This document shows, piece after piece, positions 9,172 to 18,210 of a stretch of DNA of 64,000 bases; position 1 is the first letter of the stretch; every line of letters starts with the position of its first letter. The stretch comes from Brachybacterium sillae (lineage in GTDB: Bacteria; Actinomycetota; Actinomycetes; Actinomycetales; Dermabacteraceae). The stretch spans positions 682,001 through 746,000 of the forward strand of contig NZ_JAFEUW010000001.1 in assembly GCF_025028335.1 (NCBI RefSeq), written 5' to 3'. The translations under genes were made by a program, and so were the position numbers. The notes below the pieces were generated by a model. That model was not told where the DNA came from and ran no database searches. It was given only the letters and a program-made list of their open reading frames with translations.

Positions 9172-10023
9172 GAACATCGACCTCGAGATCGACCCGGAGA
9201 ACCTTCCCGAGCGCGCTGAGCGCAAGCCGCTGGGTGCACCGTCGGTGATCGTCGACGATCTGCACATCACCTACCGTGTCTTCGGCGCCCGCCGCGGTGG
9301 GACCACGAATCAGCGCAAGTCTCTATGGGATCGAGCGGTGAGCCTCGGTCGGCCGGATACAGGGCCGATCACCGAGGTGCCGGCGGTGCGGGGCGTCTCG
9401 TTCGTAGCCCATCACGGAGAGTCGATCGGCATCCTCGGCACGAACGGTTCCGGAAAGTCGACGCTGCTGCGTGCGGTGGCAGGTCTGCTACCACCGACGT
9501 CCGGGCGAGTATTCACCTCGGCAGAACCGGAGCTGATGGGAGTGAACGCGGCCCTCTTGCCGCGACTCACCGGAGAGCGCAATATCGTCATCGGCGGCCT
9601 GGCCCTAGGGCTCAGCGGGGCTGAGGTGCGTCAGAACGTTCCGGCAGTGGCGGAATTCGCGGAGCTGGGCGACTTCCTGTACCTTCCGATGAGTTCTTAC
9701 TCCTCCGGAATGGCGTCGCGACTGCGCTTCGCGATTTCCACAATTCGTACACCGGAGATCCTCATGATTGACGAGGCGCTGGCCACCGGTGACGCGTCAT
9801 TCCGGAAGAAGAGTATGTCTCGCATCGAGGAAATTCGTGAGAAGGCGGGCACCGTCTTCTTCGTCTCTCATTCTTTGGCCTCGGTACGGGCGATGTGCAC
9901 CAGAGCCCTCTGGATCGACAAGGGTGTGCTGGTGGCCGATGGTGATGTCGACGAGGTGGCCGACGCGTACCACGCGTATGTGGAGGGCCGCACCGACGCG
10001 TCCTCGGGGCCAAGCTGCGCTGA
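9164..10023 (+). CDS. tagH: ABC-2 type polysaccharide/teichoic acid exporter, ATP-binding subunit (frameshifted at the 3' end as sequenced)
   Basis: ATPase partner of the preceding permease. Walker A is GTNGSGKST, the ABC signature region is YSSGMASRL, Walker B is LMIDEALATGD, and the switch His is in FFVSHS. As sequenced the frame does not stop: it runs to 10648, antisense through all of purE, with no domain meaning. Adding one G to the GGGG run at 10006-10009 gives ...ASSGAKLR and a TGA at 10021-10023. That restores a 286-residue protein of usual length and leaves 12 bases before the convergent purE stop. I treat the long reading as an artefact. The start is GTG at 9164, overlapping tagG. 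Confidence 0.85.
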
Positions 10024-10035
10024 TTCCCGCGGGGT

Positions 10036-10620
10036 TCACTCCTCGCCACGGGTCTGCGCGGCGCGCAGGGACTCACCCTTCCGCTGGGCGGTGGCCCGCA
10101 GCTCCTGCTGGAAGGCGACCATGCGGTCCCGCAGCTGCGCGGCCCGCTCGTCGGATCCGGACGCCAGGATCCGCGCGGCGAGCAGACCGGCGTTGCGGGC
10201 GCCCCCGATCGACACCGTTGCGACGGGCACGCCGGCGGGCATCTGCACGATCGACAGCAGGGAGTCCATCCCGTCGAGGTGCTTCAGCGGCACCGGCACG
10301 CCGATCACCGGCAGCGGGGTGAGGGAGGCGAGCATGCCGGGCAGATGGGCGGCGCCGCCGGCCCCGGCGATCACCACGCGCAGGCCCCTCTCGGCCGCGC
10401 TGCGGCCCCAGGCGACCATGTCCTCCGGCATGCGGTGGGCCGAGACGACGTCGACCTCGCAGTCGATGCCGAACTCGGCGAGGGCCTCGACGGCCGCGCG
10501 CATGGTCGGGAAGTCGGAGTCGGAGCCCATGACCACGCCGACGAGCGGCGTGCCGGTGGGGTTTCCGGGCAGGTTCTCGGGCGCCGTCTCGGACGGGTTC
10601 GCCGACGGGGTGGTGGTCAT
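10036..10620 (-). CDS. purE: N5-carboxyaminoimidazole ribonucleotide mutase
   Basis: Converts N5-CAIR to CAIR in purine synthesis, acting right after PurK. The 194-residue protein has the class I PurE core: [12 protein letters not shown], the catalytic-loop [11 protein letters not shown] (SAHRTP in most members) and [12 protein letters not shown], with [15 protein letters not shown] further on. About 26 N-terminal residues (Thr/Pro-rich) precede the core and are probably disordered. The ATG at 10618-10620 overlaps the end of purK by four bases (ATGA type), so the two are coupled. It converges on the ABC ATPase gene. Confidence 0.95.
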   Translation of the reverse strand: MTTTPSANPSETAPENLPGNPTGTPLVGVVMGSDSDFPTMRAAVEALAEFGIDCEVDVVSAHRMPEDMVAWGRSAAERGLRVVIAGAGGAAHLPGMLASLTPLPVIGVPVPLKHLDGMDSLLSIVQMPAGVPVATVSIGGARNAGLLAARILASGSDERAAQLRDRMVAFQQELRATAQRKGESLRAAQTRGEE

Positions 10621-11753
10621 GCGCGAGTCCCTCCGTTGCCCTCGATGATGAGCTCCTCAGCGGCATGGGCGCGCCGCAGCAGGTCCTGGGGGTCCTCCCC
10701 CACCAGGTTCAGGTGCCCGACCTTGCGGCCCGGCCGCACCGTCTTTCCGTAGAGGTGGATCTTCAGGGCGGGGTCGTCGGCCATGGCCTCCAAGGCACCG
10801 GCGGCGAGGTCCTCGCGGCTGCCGCCGAGGAGGTTCACCATCACCGCGGCGGGGCCCACGGGGTCGGTGGCACCGAGCGGGAGGTCCGCGACGGCCCGCA
10901 GATGCTGTTCGAACTGGCCGGTGACGGCTCCGTCCATGGACCAGTGGCCTGTGTTGTGGGGACGCATGGCGAGCTCGTTGACCAGGACGGTGCCGTCCTC
11001 GAGCTGGAACAGCTCCACGGCGAGCATCCCGACCACACCGAGGTCCTCGGCGATGCATGCGGCGAGCTGCTGCACCTCCCGCTGGGCATCGTCGTCGAGC
11101 TCCGGGGTGGGGGCCACCACCTCGTAGGCGACGCCGTCGCGCTGCACGGAGCGCACCACGGGGTAGGCGCGGGTTTCACCCCCGGGGCGACGCGCCACCT
11201 GGGCGGACAGTTCCCGGGCGAACGGCACGAGCTCCTCGAGCAGCAGGGTGTCGCGGCCCTCCCACCAGTCCTCGGCCTCAGAGGCGTCGGCGATGATCCG
11301 CACGCCGTGGGCGTCGTAGCCCCCGCGGGGGGTCTTCAGCACGGCACGGCCACCGGCCTCGGCGAGGGCGTCCTGCAGCTCCTGCCGGGAGGTGACCCGC
11401 CACCAGTGCGGGCACGGGTGCCCCAGCGCGGTCAGCCGCTCACGCATGTGCAGTTTGTCCTGCGCGTGGGCGAGGGCGTCGGGGCCGGGGTGAACGGCAC
11501 ACAGACCGTCGGCGAGCACCCCCCGCAGGATGTCCCCGGGCACGTGTTCGTGGTCGAAGGTGATCACGTCGACCTGTGCGGCGAGCTCCCGCACTGCGGC
11601 CTCGTCATCGGGATCGCCGATGACGACGCGGGGGGCGACCTGGGCGGCGGACTCATCCGGGGAAGCGGCGAGCAGAGTCACCGGGAGACCGAGCTCGATG
11701 GCGGGCCCCATGAGCATGCGGGCGAGCTGGCCACCGCCGATGATGCCGATGCG
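10617..11753 (-). CDS. purK: N5-carboxyaminoimidazole ribonucleotide synthase, start not resolved
   Basis: ATP-grasp enzyme that makes N5-CAIR from AIR, bicarbonate and ATP, feeding PurE. Visible: [18 protein letters not shown], the ATP-grasp segment [15 protein letters not shown], and [13 protein letters not shown]. The first ATG in frame (11715-11717) cannot be the true start, because the family's N-terminal glycine loop [12 protein letters not shown] is encoded just before it, from 11753. Upstream the frame has no ATG, GTG or TTG before a stop inside the histidine kinase gene. Adding one base to the C6 run (plus-strand G run 11783-11788) would join it to a GTG at 11804-11806. I give the end of certain coding, not a start. 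Confidence 0.88.
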   Translation of the reverse strand, partial: RIGIIGGGQLARMLMGPAIELGLPVTLLAASPDESAAQVAPRVVIGDPDDEAAVRELAAQVDVITFDHEHVPGDILRGVLADGLCAVHPGPDALAHAQDKLHMRERLTALGHPCPHWWRVTSRQELQDALAEAGGRAVLKTPRGGYDAHGVRIIADASEAEDWWEGRDTLLLEELVPFARELSAQVARRPGGETRAYPVVRSVQRDGVAYEVVAPTPELDDDAQREVQQLAACIAEDLGVVGMLAVELFQLEDGTVLVNELAMRPHNTGHWSMDGAVTGQFEQHLRAVADLPLGATDPVGPAAVMVNLLGGSREDLAAGALEAMADDPALKIHLYGKTVRPGRKVGHLNLVGEDPQDLLRRAHAAEELIIEGNGGTRA

Positions 11754-11830
11754 GGGCGCTGCGGGCAGGGACCGGTCGCCGCGGGGGGCTGGTTCGTGCT
11801 GGTCACTGGCGTCTGGGGCACGCGGCGATT

Positions 11831-13218
11831 CTAGGCGCTGGGGCGGCGGCCGCTGCGTCGCGAGACCACGCGGCCGGCGCCGGACCGGGCGCTAGGGGCG
11901 GGAGCTGCGGCGGCAAGGGCCTCCGGCGTCATGGCCGCGGCGAGAGCCGCCTCGTCGTCATCGTCCCCGGGGGCGGAGATGAGGAACACCCCGAAGGTGG
12001 CGGGGCGCTCCACCAGTAGTTCCAGGCGCCCGCCGTCGTCCTCGACGAGGGTGCGGGCGAGGGCGAGTCCCACGCCGGTGCCGCGGGAATCGGGCCCGGA
12101 GACGGCGCGTTCGAACACCCGTTTGCCGAGCCCGACGGGGATGCCGGCACCCTCATCGGAGATCTCGATCACGGTGGAGCGGTCGTTGCGGCGCACCTTG
12201 ACGGAGGTGCGGCCGTCGCCATGGGTGAGGGAGTTCTCGATCAGGGTGGCGACGACCTGGGTGAGGGGGCCGACGGATCCCCACACGGCGGCGGAGCGCG
12301 GCACCTCGATGCGCAGCTCGCGGCCGGCGGCACGGAACGCCGGGGACCATTCCTCGCTCTGCTGGGTGAGCAGGGCCCGCAGCTCCACCACACCGGGAGT
12401 GCGCCGCTGGGAGGCGCGGGGGCGTTGATGAGGTCGTGCACCACGGAGGTGAGGCGATCGATCTGCTCCAGGGCGATGCGGGCCTCTTCCCGGACCGGTT
12501 CCTCGGAGCTGGTCGCGAGGATCTCGTCCAGGCGCATGGACAGTGCCGTGAGGGGGGTGCGCAGCTGGTGGGAGGCGTCGGACGCGAGGCGGCTCTCGGC
12601 CTCAAGACGTTCGGTGAGCAACGCGCCGGAGCGGGAGAGCTCATCAGCGACGGTGTCGATCTCCGCGATGCCGCTGCTCTTCCAGGGACCGCGGGCGCGA
12701 CCCGAGCCGAGCTCCTCCGCCCGGCGGGTCAGGCGCGCCAGCGGACTGGAGATCCGCTGGGCCTGCCACAACGCCACCGATACGCCGATCGACAGGGAGG
12801 CCAGGCCCGCGACGGCGATCAGCACCCACGCGCTGGCGGTCTGGGCGCGCACGTCACCGGGCGGGATCATCACGGTGATGCGCTGGCCGTGCCCGCCGAC
12901 CAGACCGGCGACGATGCTGCCGTCGTCGCTGCGGATCGGGGGGCCGGCGGAGACCTCACGGTCGCCGATGGCCACGCGGATGGAGACGTTCAGCTGTTCC
13001 TGCTCGTCGACGATGTTCTGCAGCAGGACGGCGTCGATCGGCTCCCCGGCGGCCAGACGCTCATCGGTCTCCACACGCACCCGCTCCGCGACGTCCAGGC
13101 CGTCGGAGCGCAGCTTCATCTTCGTGAGCTCCAGCCACGACACCGCGAGGGGGATGCCGAGCATGAGCACCGAGAGGAGCACGGTGATCAGCGTGGCCTG
13201 GAGGACCCGCTGGCGCAC
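11831..13218 (-). pseudogene. Two-component sensor histidine kinase, one frameshift as sequenced
   Basis: Membrane sensor that would phosphorylate the regulator encoded just upstream. TM1 spans about residues 6-28, an extracytoplasmic loop of about 100 residues follows, and TM2 spans about 128-151. Then come a HAMP segment and a HisKA domain with the phospho-acceptor His near 217 (SDASHQLRTPL). The frame then breaks in the run 12418-12422, within HDLIN; the remainder continues in the next frame with N box ATLIENSLTHGDG, G1 DEGAGIP and G2 SRGTGVGLALAR. One added base restores 462 residues ending at 11831. All catalytic boxes are intact, so an error in the C5 run is likelier than decay. The start is GTG at 13218, four bases after the regulator's stop. 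Confidence 0.85.
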
Positions 13219-13221
13219 GGC

Positions 13222-13926
13222 TCAGCTCCCGGCGCCGGTCTCGAACCGGAAGCCCACTCCTCGCACCGTGGTGATCCGCCGGGGGTTCGCCGCGTCGTCG
13301 CCGAGCTTGCGGCGCAACCAGGAGATGTGCATGTCGAGGGTCTTGGTGGAGCCCCACCACTCGGCGCCCCACACCTCCCGCATCAGGTCATCGCGGGTGA
13401 CGACGCTGCCGGCCTCCCGCACCAGCACGGTGAGCAGGTCGTACTCCTTGGCGGAGAAGCTCAGTTCCTCACCGTCGGCGTAGGCGCGACGCGCGGCGAC
13501 GTCCAGGCTCACGCCGTTGACGTCGTAGCTACTGCTGGACTCCTCGGTGGCCTGGGTGCGCCGCAGCAGGGCCCGAATGCGGGCCTGCAGCTCGCCGAGC
13601 CGGAACGGCTTGGTGACGTAGTCATCGGCGCCGGCGTCGAGACCGACGACGGCGTCGACCTCGTCGGCGCGGGCGGTGAGGATGAGGATCGGCGATTCGA
13701 GGCCGCCATTGCGCAGCCGCCGGGCGACCTCGAGACCGTCGAGGTCGGGCAGGCCGAGGTCCAGGATCACGAGGTCGATGGGGTCGCTGCCCGCGGCGAT
13801 GGCGAGGGCATCGGTGCCGCGGGAGGCCCGCGTGACCGTGTAGCCCTCGCGACCGAGCGCCCGGGAGAGGGGCTCGGCGATGGCGGAGTCGTCCTCGACG
13901 AGAAGCAGTCGTGTCACGCGCGCCAT
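13222..13926 (-). CDS. OmpR-family response regulator
   Basis: Transcription factor paired with the adjacent kinase. The receiver domain shows the acidic pair LLVEDDSAIAE, phospho-acceptor Asp near residue 56 (VILDLGLPD) and the Lys of DYVTKPF. A winged-helix DNA-binding domain fills the C-terminal half, from SLDVAARRAYADGEELSFS to the recognition region LDMHISWLRRKLGDD and the wing RGVGFRFE. The ATG at 13924-13926 gives 234 residues, the normal length; a GTG three codons later is an alternative. The target genes cannot be told from the sequence. Confidence 0.9.
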   Translation of the reverse strand: MARVTRLLLVEDDSAIAEPLSRALGREGYTVTRASRGTDALAIAAGSDPIDLVILDLGLPDLDGLEVARRLRNGGLESPILILTARADEVDAVVGLDAGADDYVTKPFRLGELQARIRALLRRTQATEESSSSYDVNGVSLDVAARRAYADGEELSFSAKEYDLLTVLVREAGSVVTRDDLMREVWGAEWWGSTKTLDMHISWLRRKLGDDAANPRRITTVRGVGFRFETGAGS

Positions 13927-13963
13927 CCTACGGAACGGCTCTGGCAGACGTCCGGGACGGGTC

Positions 13964-15172
13964 TCACAGCCGCAGGGACAGGGGGGCGCTGTCACCGCGA
14001 CCCAGGTGCACCACGGGGCTCGGTCCGATGCCGTGCAGGTCCACGGTGCGGCGGTCCTCGATCCGGAACGCCCCCGGGGCGGCCCGCTCCACCGCCTCGG
14101 CGGTGGCGTCATCGACCAGCACCGTGCCGGGTTCGGCCATACCCTCCAGGCGGGCGGCGAGGTTCACGGTCGGGCCGAACACGTCCCCGTAGCGGGAGAA
14201 CATCGACCCCCAGGCCATTCCGACGCGGACTGCCGGGAGCCCGGCCTCTTGGGCGATGGCCTCGGAGATGGACACGGCGATCTGTGCACCGGCCTCCGGC
14301 GTGTCGGCGAGGAACATGACCTCGTCACCGACGGTCTTCACCACGCGGCCACCTCCCTCGCTGACGGTGTCACGGCAGATGATCTCGAAGGTGCTGATGA
14401 CGTCCGCCAACTCCGATCCGCTCAACTGCAGGGCCAGGCGGGTGAACTGCACGAGGTCCGCGAAGCCGACGGCGCGGTGCAGGGGGAACAGCTCATCGGG
14501 GTGGTCGTCCTCGGCGGCGTGGAGCACCTCGGATCCGGCGCGGGCACTGTAGGCGGCGAGCTGACGACGGAAGGCGTACATCACCTGGGTCTCGAGGGTC
14601 TCCACCAGCTCGGGCATCTCCTCGAGCATCCACATGCGGGCCTCGGGGTCGGACAGTCCCCGTCCGGTCTTCGCCTCCTCCACCAGGGCCTCGGTGAGCC
14701 ACATCGCCAGGCGCCCCATGTGGAACCCCATGCCGCGGGAGATGTTCGCGAAGGTCTGCTCGGAGATCACGCCCTCCTCCACGAGGGCGGCGAGGTCCCC
14801 GATGGCGTAGGCGTCCTCCTCCGTGAACACGGCGGTGTCGCCGTCCACGGTGGAGAAGCCGAGGGATCGCCAGTACATGGCGGTGAGTCGTTCGTCGACA
14901 CCCTCGAGCCGCGCGAGGTCACGGCGGGTGTAGGTGCGGGGGCCCTGCAGCAGCAGGTCCTCCAGGGCGGCGACACTGCGGCGGACGTCGGCGAAGCGCT
15001 GGTGGACGGCGCGCAGATGCGTCTCGGCATCCCCGCCGGCGCCGGGGTCACGACCCAGGAGCTGGCTGAGGGCAGCATCGAGCTCGTCGTCCGGTGGCGG
15101 CTGCGGGGCGTCCTCCGGCCGCGACGGCGGGATGGTCGAGGGCTGCTGGGGCGGTTCGGTCTCAGTGCTCAC
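13964..15172 (-). CDS. Class III adenylate cyclase with Rv1264-like N-terminal regulatory domain
   Basis: Makes cAMP from ATP. The C-terminal catalytic domain (about residues 215-385) keeps the residues I can check: a metal-binding Asp in GFADLVQFTRL, the VVKTVGDEVMF segment with the adenine-selecting Lys and second Asp, and NLAARLEG with transition-state Asn and Arg. The N-terminal 200 residues (TYTRRDLARLEGV and an ISRGMGFHMGRLAMWLTEAL helix, together) resemble the autoinhibitory, pH-responsive half of Mycobacterium Rv1264, and the 402-residue length matches. The GTG at 15170-15172 overlaps the birA stop and has GAGGA just upstream. As sequenced, the birA frame runs straight into it because of an indel in birA. 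Confidence 0.85.
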   Translation of the reverse strand: MSTETEPPQQPSTIPPSRPEDAPQPPPDDELDAALSQLLGRDPGAGGDAETHLRAVHQRFADVRRSVAALEDLLLQGPRTYTRRDLARLEGVDERLTAMYWRSLGFSTVDGDTAVFTEEDAYAIGDLAALVEEGVISEQTFANISRGMGFHMGRLAMWLTEALVEEAKTGRGLSDPEARMWMLEEMPELVETLETQVMYAFRRQLAAYSARAGSEVLHAAEDDHPDELFPLHRAVGFADLVQFTRLALQLSGSELADVISTFEIICRDTVSEGGGRVVKTVGDEVMFLADTPEAGAQIAVSISEAIAQEAGLPAVRVGMAWGSMFSRYGDVFGPTVNLAARLEGMAEPGTVLVDDATAEAVERAAPGAFRIEDRRTVDLHGIGPSPVVHLGRGDSAPLSLRL

Positions 15173-16186
15173 CGTTGTCCTCCGTGGGGGTTCGAGGATC
15201 CGGGGATGTGGGCGGAACGGTCGGGGCGGGCGGACGGACGGCGGAGCCGTCAGGGGCGTCTCGCACGTGCTCCACGTCCCCGATGTCCACCGCTCGGACA
15301 TCACCCTCGGCAGGCTGCAGCAGCAGTCGGCCCGCGGAGTCCACCCCAGGGCGATCCCCTCGAGGGCGGATCCGTGGACCGGACCTCTGACGTCCACAGA
15401 CGGATCGGGCATGCCCGCGGAGGAACCCCCCAGGGCGCTCACCCGCACCCCCCTACCCAGTGTGATGCAGCTCTCACGATACGTGATGGCGAGGTCGATC
15501 GCCTCCGCATCCCCACCGGTGCGGTCGAGCCCGGCGAGTCGAGCCGCGACACGGCGGGCGAGCGCCGCCGCGAGGGCCTGCGCATCCCAGGGCCACACGG
15601 GCGGTTCCGTGCGGTGGTCGTCAGTGCCGACGACAAGCCCACCCGGTCCGTTCAGCCAGGCCGCGCCGGGCACCGGCGCACCGGTCGCTTCGCGCACCGG
15701 GCCACGCAGATTCAGACCGAGTCCGACCAGCACGTGGTCAGTGCCGTGACCTTCCAGCAGGATGCCGCCGAGTTTGCGGCCATCGGCGGTGTGGAGGTCA
15801 TTGGGCCATTTCAGACCGAGGCGGTCCCCACCGGGGTGTCCGGCGGGTGACGTCGACCCCGGCGCGGCGCCCGCGACGAGCGGGGCCCCAAGACGGTGGA
15901 GCACCTCGAGGGCGGCGACGCCGACAGCGTGCGGGTACCAGCCGCGGCGGGGCGGAGGCAGGGTGCTGCGGTGGGCGAGGGTGAGCGCCAGACCGGAACC
16001 GGCTGGCGTCACCCAGCTGCGGTCGAGGCGCCCGCGCCCCTGCCGCTGGTCGTCGGTGGCGACGGCGAACGGCGCCTCGGAACCGGCGGCGAGCGCGGCG
16101 CGGGCCTCGTCCTGGGTACTGCCGGTCGACCGCACCCACTGCAGGGGAACGGCGGGGTCGGACGACTCTTCGGACTGCTCGACCAA
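15162..16186 (-). pseudogene. birA: Biotin-[acetyl-CoA carboxylase] ligase, frameshifted near the C-terminus as sequenced
   Basis: Transfers biotin to the carboxyl-carrier lysine of the carboxylase encoded nearby. The catalytic core is clear: STGSTQDEARA, the biotinyl-AMP loop GRGRLDRSW, LKWPNDL and GRKLGGIL. There is no N-terminal DNA-binding domain, as usual in Actinobacteria. After EGIALG the frame breaks at the C4 run 15344-15347. One added base continues it as VDSAGRLLLQPAEGDV to a stop at 15162, giving 341 residues. Without it the frame enters the cyclase gene and mimics a 741-residue fusion. I chose TTG at 16184-16186 because GGAGGAG lies a good distance upstream. Confidence 0.82.
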
Positions 16187-16282
16187 CGGGTCTCCTCCCA
16201 CCCGGGGCGCTGGACCTGGGTAGCGTAGTATCCCCGTGTCCGTCGGCCGGACGGACCCGGACGGACCCGCGAAGGAGGCCCC
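16187..16282. promoter_or_regulatory. Divergent region between birA and the carboxylase beta gene
   Basis: Ninety-six bases lie between two divergent genes. A TAGTAT at 16226-16231 is a plausible plus-strand -10; no convincing -35 is seen. A strong GAAGGAGG ribosome-binding site for the carboxylase gene is at 16271-16278, five bases before its GTG. Confidence 0.35.
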
Positions 16283-17872
16283 GTGACAGACCTGTCCCGG
16301 CCCGTCACCACCGCGCAGCGGCTCGAGGAACTCGCCGCGCGCGAGAAGAGCGCCGTGGAGCAGGCGGGCGCCGTCGCCGTCGAGAAGCAGCACGCCCGGG
16401 GCAAGAAGACCGCCCGCGAACGCCTCGAGGATCTCCTGGACGAAGGCTCCTTCGTCGAGACCGACCGTTTCGTGCGGCACCAGTCCACCAGCTTCGGCAT
16501 CGACGCCAAGCGACCGGAGGGCGACGGCGTGATCACCGGGTACGGCACCATCGACGGCCGCCAGGTGTGCGTGTACTCGCAGGACTTCACCGTGTTCGGC
16601 GGGTCGCTCGGGGAGGCCCACGGCCGCAAGATCCAGAAGATCCAGGACCTCGCGCTGTCCACCGGGGTCCCGATCATCGGGATTCTCGACGGCGGCGGTG
16701 CCCGCATCCAGGAGGGGGTCGGCTCCCTCGCGGCGTTCGCCGGGATGATGCGCCGCAACACCCTCGCCTCCGGTGTGATCCCGCAGATCAGCCTGATCAT
16801 GGGGCCGGCCGCCGGAGGTGCGGTCTACTCCCCCGCCCTGATGGACGTCATCGTGATGGTCGAGAAGACCTCCCACATGTTCATCACCGGGCCGGACGTC
16901 ATCCGCACCGTGACCGGTGAGGACGTCGGCTTCGAGGAACTCGGCGGTGCCCGCACCCACAGCACCCGCAGCGGTGTGGCGCACCACATGGCGCCCGACG
17001 AGACCGAGGCCATCGAGTACGTCAAGGATCTGCTGTCCTACCTGCCGCCGAACACGCTGACCCCCGCGCCGGTGTATCCGACACCGCGGGTGGAAGGACC
17101 GGAGGCGGAGGACCTCGCCCTCGACACCCTGGTGCCGGACTCCCCCAACCAGCCGTATGACATGCAGGCTGTGCTGCGGGCTGTGCTCGATGACGGTGAG
17201 CTGCTGGAGATGCAGGCCGCCTTCGCGCCGAACGTCATCGTCGGTTTCGGCCGTGTGGAGGGCCACAGTGTCGGCGTGATCGCCAACCAGCCCTCGCACT
17301 TCGCGGGGACCCTCGACATCGACGCCTCCGAGAAGGCGGCCCGGTTCGTGCGCCTGTGCGACGCCTTCAACGTGCCGGTGCTGACGTTCGTCGACACCCC
17401 GGGATTCCTGCCCGGCACCGACCAGGAGTACAGCGGCATCATCCGCCGCGGCGCGAAACTGCTGTACGCGTACGCGGAGGCGACGGTGCCGCTGGTCACC
17501 GTCATCACCCGCAAGGCCTACGGCGGTGCATACATCGTGATGGGTTCGAAGGACCTCGGCGCCGACATCAACCTGGCCTGGCCCACCGCCCAGATCGCGG
17601 TGATGGGCGCCCAGGGCGCGGTGAACATCCTCCACCGGCAGCATCTGCGGTCCGTGTCCGAGGAGGGCGGTGACGTGGAGGCGGAGCGTCAGCGCCTGCA
17701 GACGGAGTACGAGGAGCGGTTCGCCAACCCGTACACCGCGGCCGAGCGCGGCTGGATCGACGGGGTGATCCGTCCGTCCGAGACCCGCGTGCAGGTGGCG
17801 CGCGCCCTGCGGGCCCTGCGCACCAAGCGTCAGTCCCTGCCCACCAAGAAGCACGGGAACATCCCCCTGTGA
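16283..17872 (+). CDS. accD: Acyl-CoA carboxylase beta (carboxyltransferase) subunit
   Basis: Transfers carboxyl from carboxybiotin to acetyl- or propionyl-CoA, supplying malonyl- or methylmalonyl-CoA. The 529-residue protein has the two crotonase-like halves: [15 protein letters not shown] and [14 protein letters not shown] in the first, [20 protein letters not shown] and [13 protein letters not shown] in the second. A Gly-Gly oxyanion hole is visible as [15 protein letters not shown]. The start is GTG at 16283 with a strong GAAGGAGG site. The stop overlaps the epsilon-subunit start (GTGA), tying expression of the two. The subfamily (AccD5-like against other AccD paralogues) cannot be decided by eye. 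Confidence 0.93.
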   Translation: MTDLSRPVTTAQRLEELAAREKSAVEQAGAVAVEKQHARGKKTARERLEDLLDEGSFVETDRFVRHQSTSFGIDAKRPEGDGVITGYGTIDGRQVCVYSQDFTVFGGSLGEAHGRKIQKIQDLALSTGVPIIGILDGGGARIQEGVGSLAAFAGMMRRNTLASGVIPQISLIMGPAAGGAVYSPALMDVIVMVEKTSHMFITGPDVIRTVTGEDVGFEELGGARTHSTRSGVAHHMAPDETEAIEYVKDLLSYLPPNTLTPAPVYPTPRVEGPEAEDLALDTLVPDSPNQPYDMQAVLRAVLDDGELLEMQAAFAPNVIVGFGRVEGHSVGVIANQPSHFAGTLDIDASEKAARFVRLCDAFNVPVLTFVDTPGFLPGTDQEYSGIIRRGAKLLYAYAEATVPLVTVITRKAYGGAYIVMGSKDLGADINLAWPTAQIAVMGAQGAVNILHRQHLRSVSEEGGDVEAERQRLQTEYEERFANPYTAAERGWIDGVIRPSETRVQVARALRALRTKRQSLPTKKHGNIPL

Positions 17873-18165
17873 GCAACCCCGAGAGCGGCACCGCGACCGA
17901 TCCCGGTGAGCAGCCGGACCCCTCCCCCGACCGGCCGGAGGTCCGCCTGGTCTCCGGGCGTCTGAGCGACACCGAGCTCGCGGCGATCGCGGTCACGCTC
18001 GCGGCGATCAACGCCGCCAGCCACGTCGAGGCCCGCGAGCGTGAACTCGCCGAGGGCGGGCCGGGCCGGGCCGACGCCTGGTCCGATCCGGCCCTCGGCC
18101 TTCCCGGCGCCCACCGATTGCGCACTGCACCCTCGCCGACGGCCTGGCAGTTCTCCGACCGTTGA
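17869..18165 (+). CDS. accE: Acyl-CoA carboxylase epsilon subunit
   Basis: Small actinobacterial-specific subunit that stabilises the alpha-beta complex of acyl-CoA carboxylase. The 98-residue protein opens with a disordered Pro/Asp/Glu-rich stretch. The family core follows: [20 protein letters not shown], a spacer, a WSDPAL segment, and a terminal P-x-AWQFSDR. The start is GTG at 17869, sharing four bases with the accD stop. Position and core motif together make the call; such small proteins vary widely in sequence. Confidence 0.8.
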   Translation: MSNPESGTATDPGEQPDPSPDRPEVRLVSGRLSDTELAAIAVTLAAINAASHVEARERELAEGGPGRADAWSDPALGLPGAHRLRTAPSPTAWQFSDR

Positions 18166-18210
18166 GCGTGGGACGGGCGGCTGTCAGTCCCCGTCGATAC
18201 GATCGCGGGC

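Noticed and set aside
13964..17854. Minus-strand open frame of about 1300 codons spanning the cyclase, birA and the antisense of accD
   Set aside because: It arises from the birA frameshift plus an antisense shadow of accD; the real genes have independent starts and stops.
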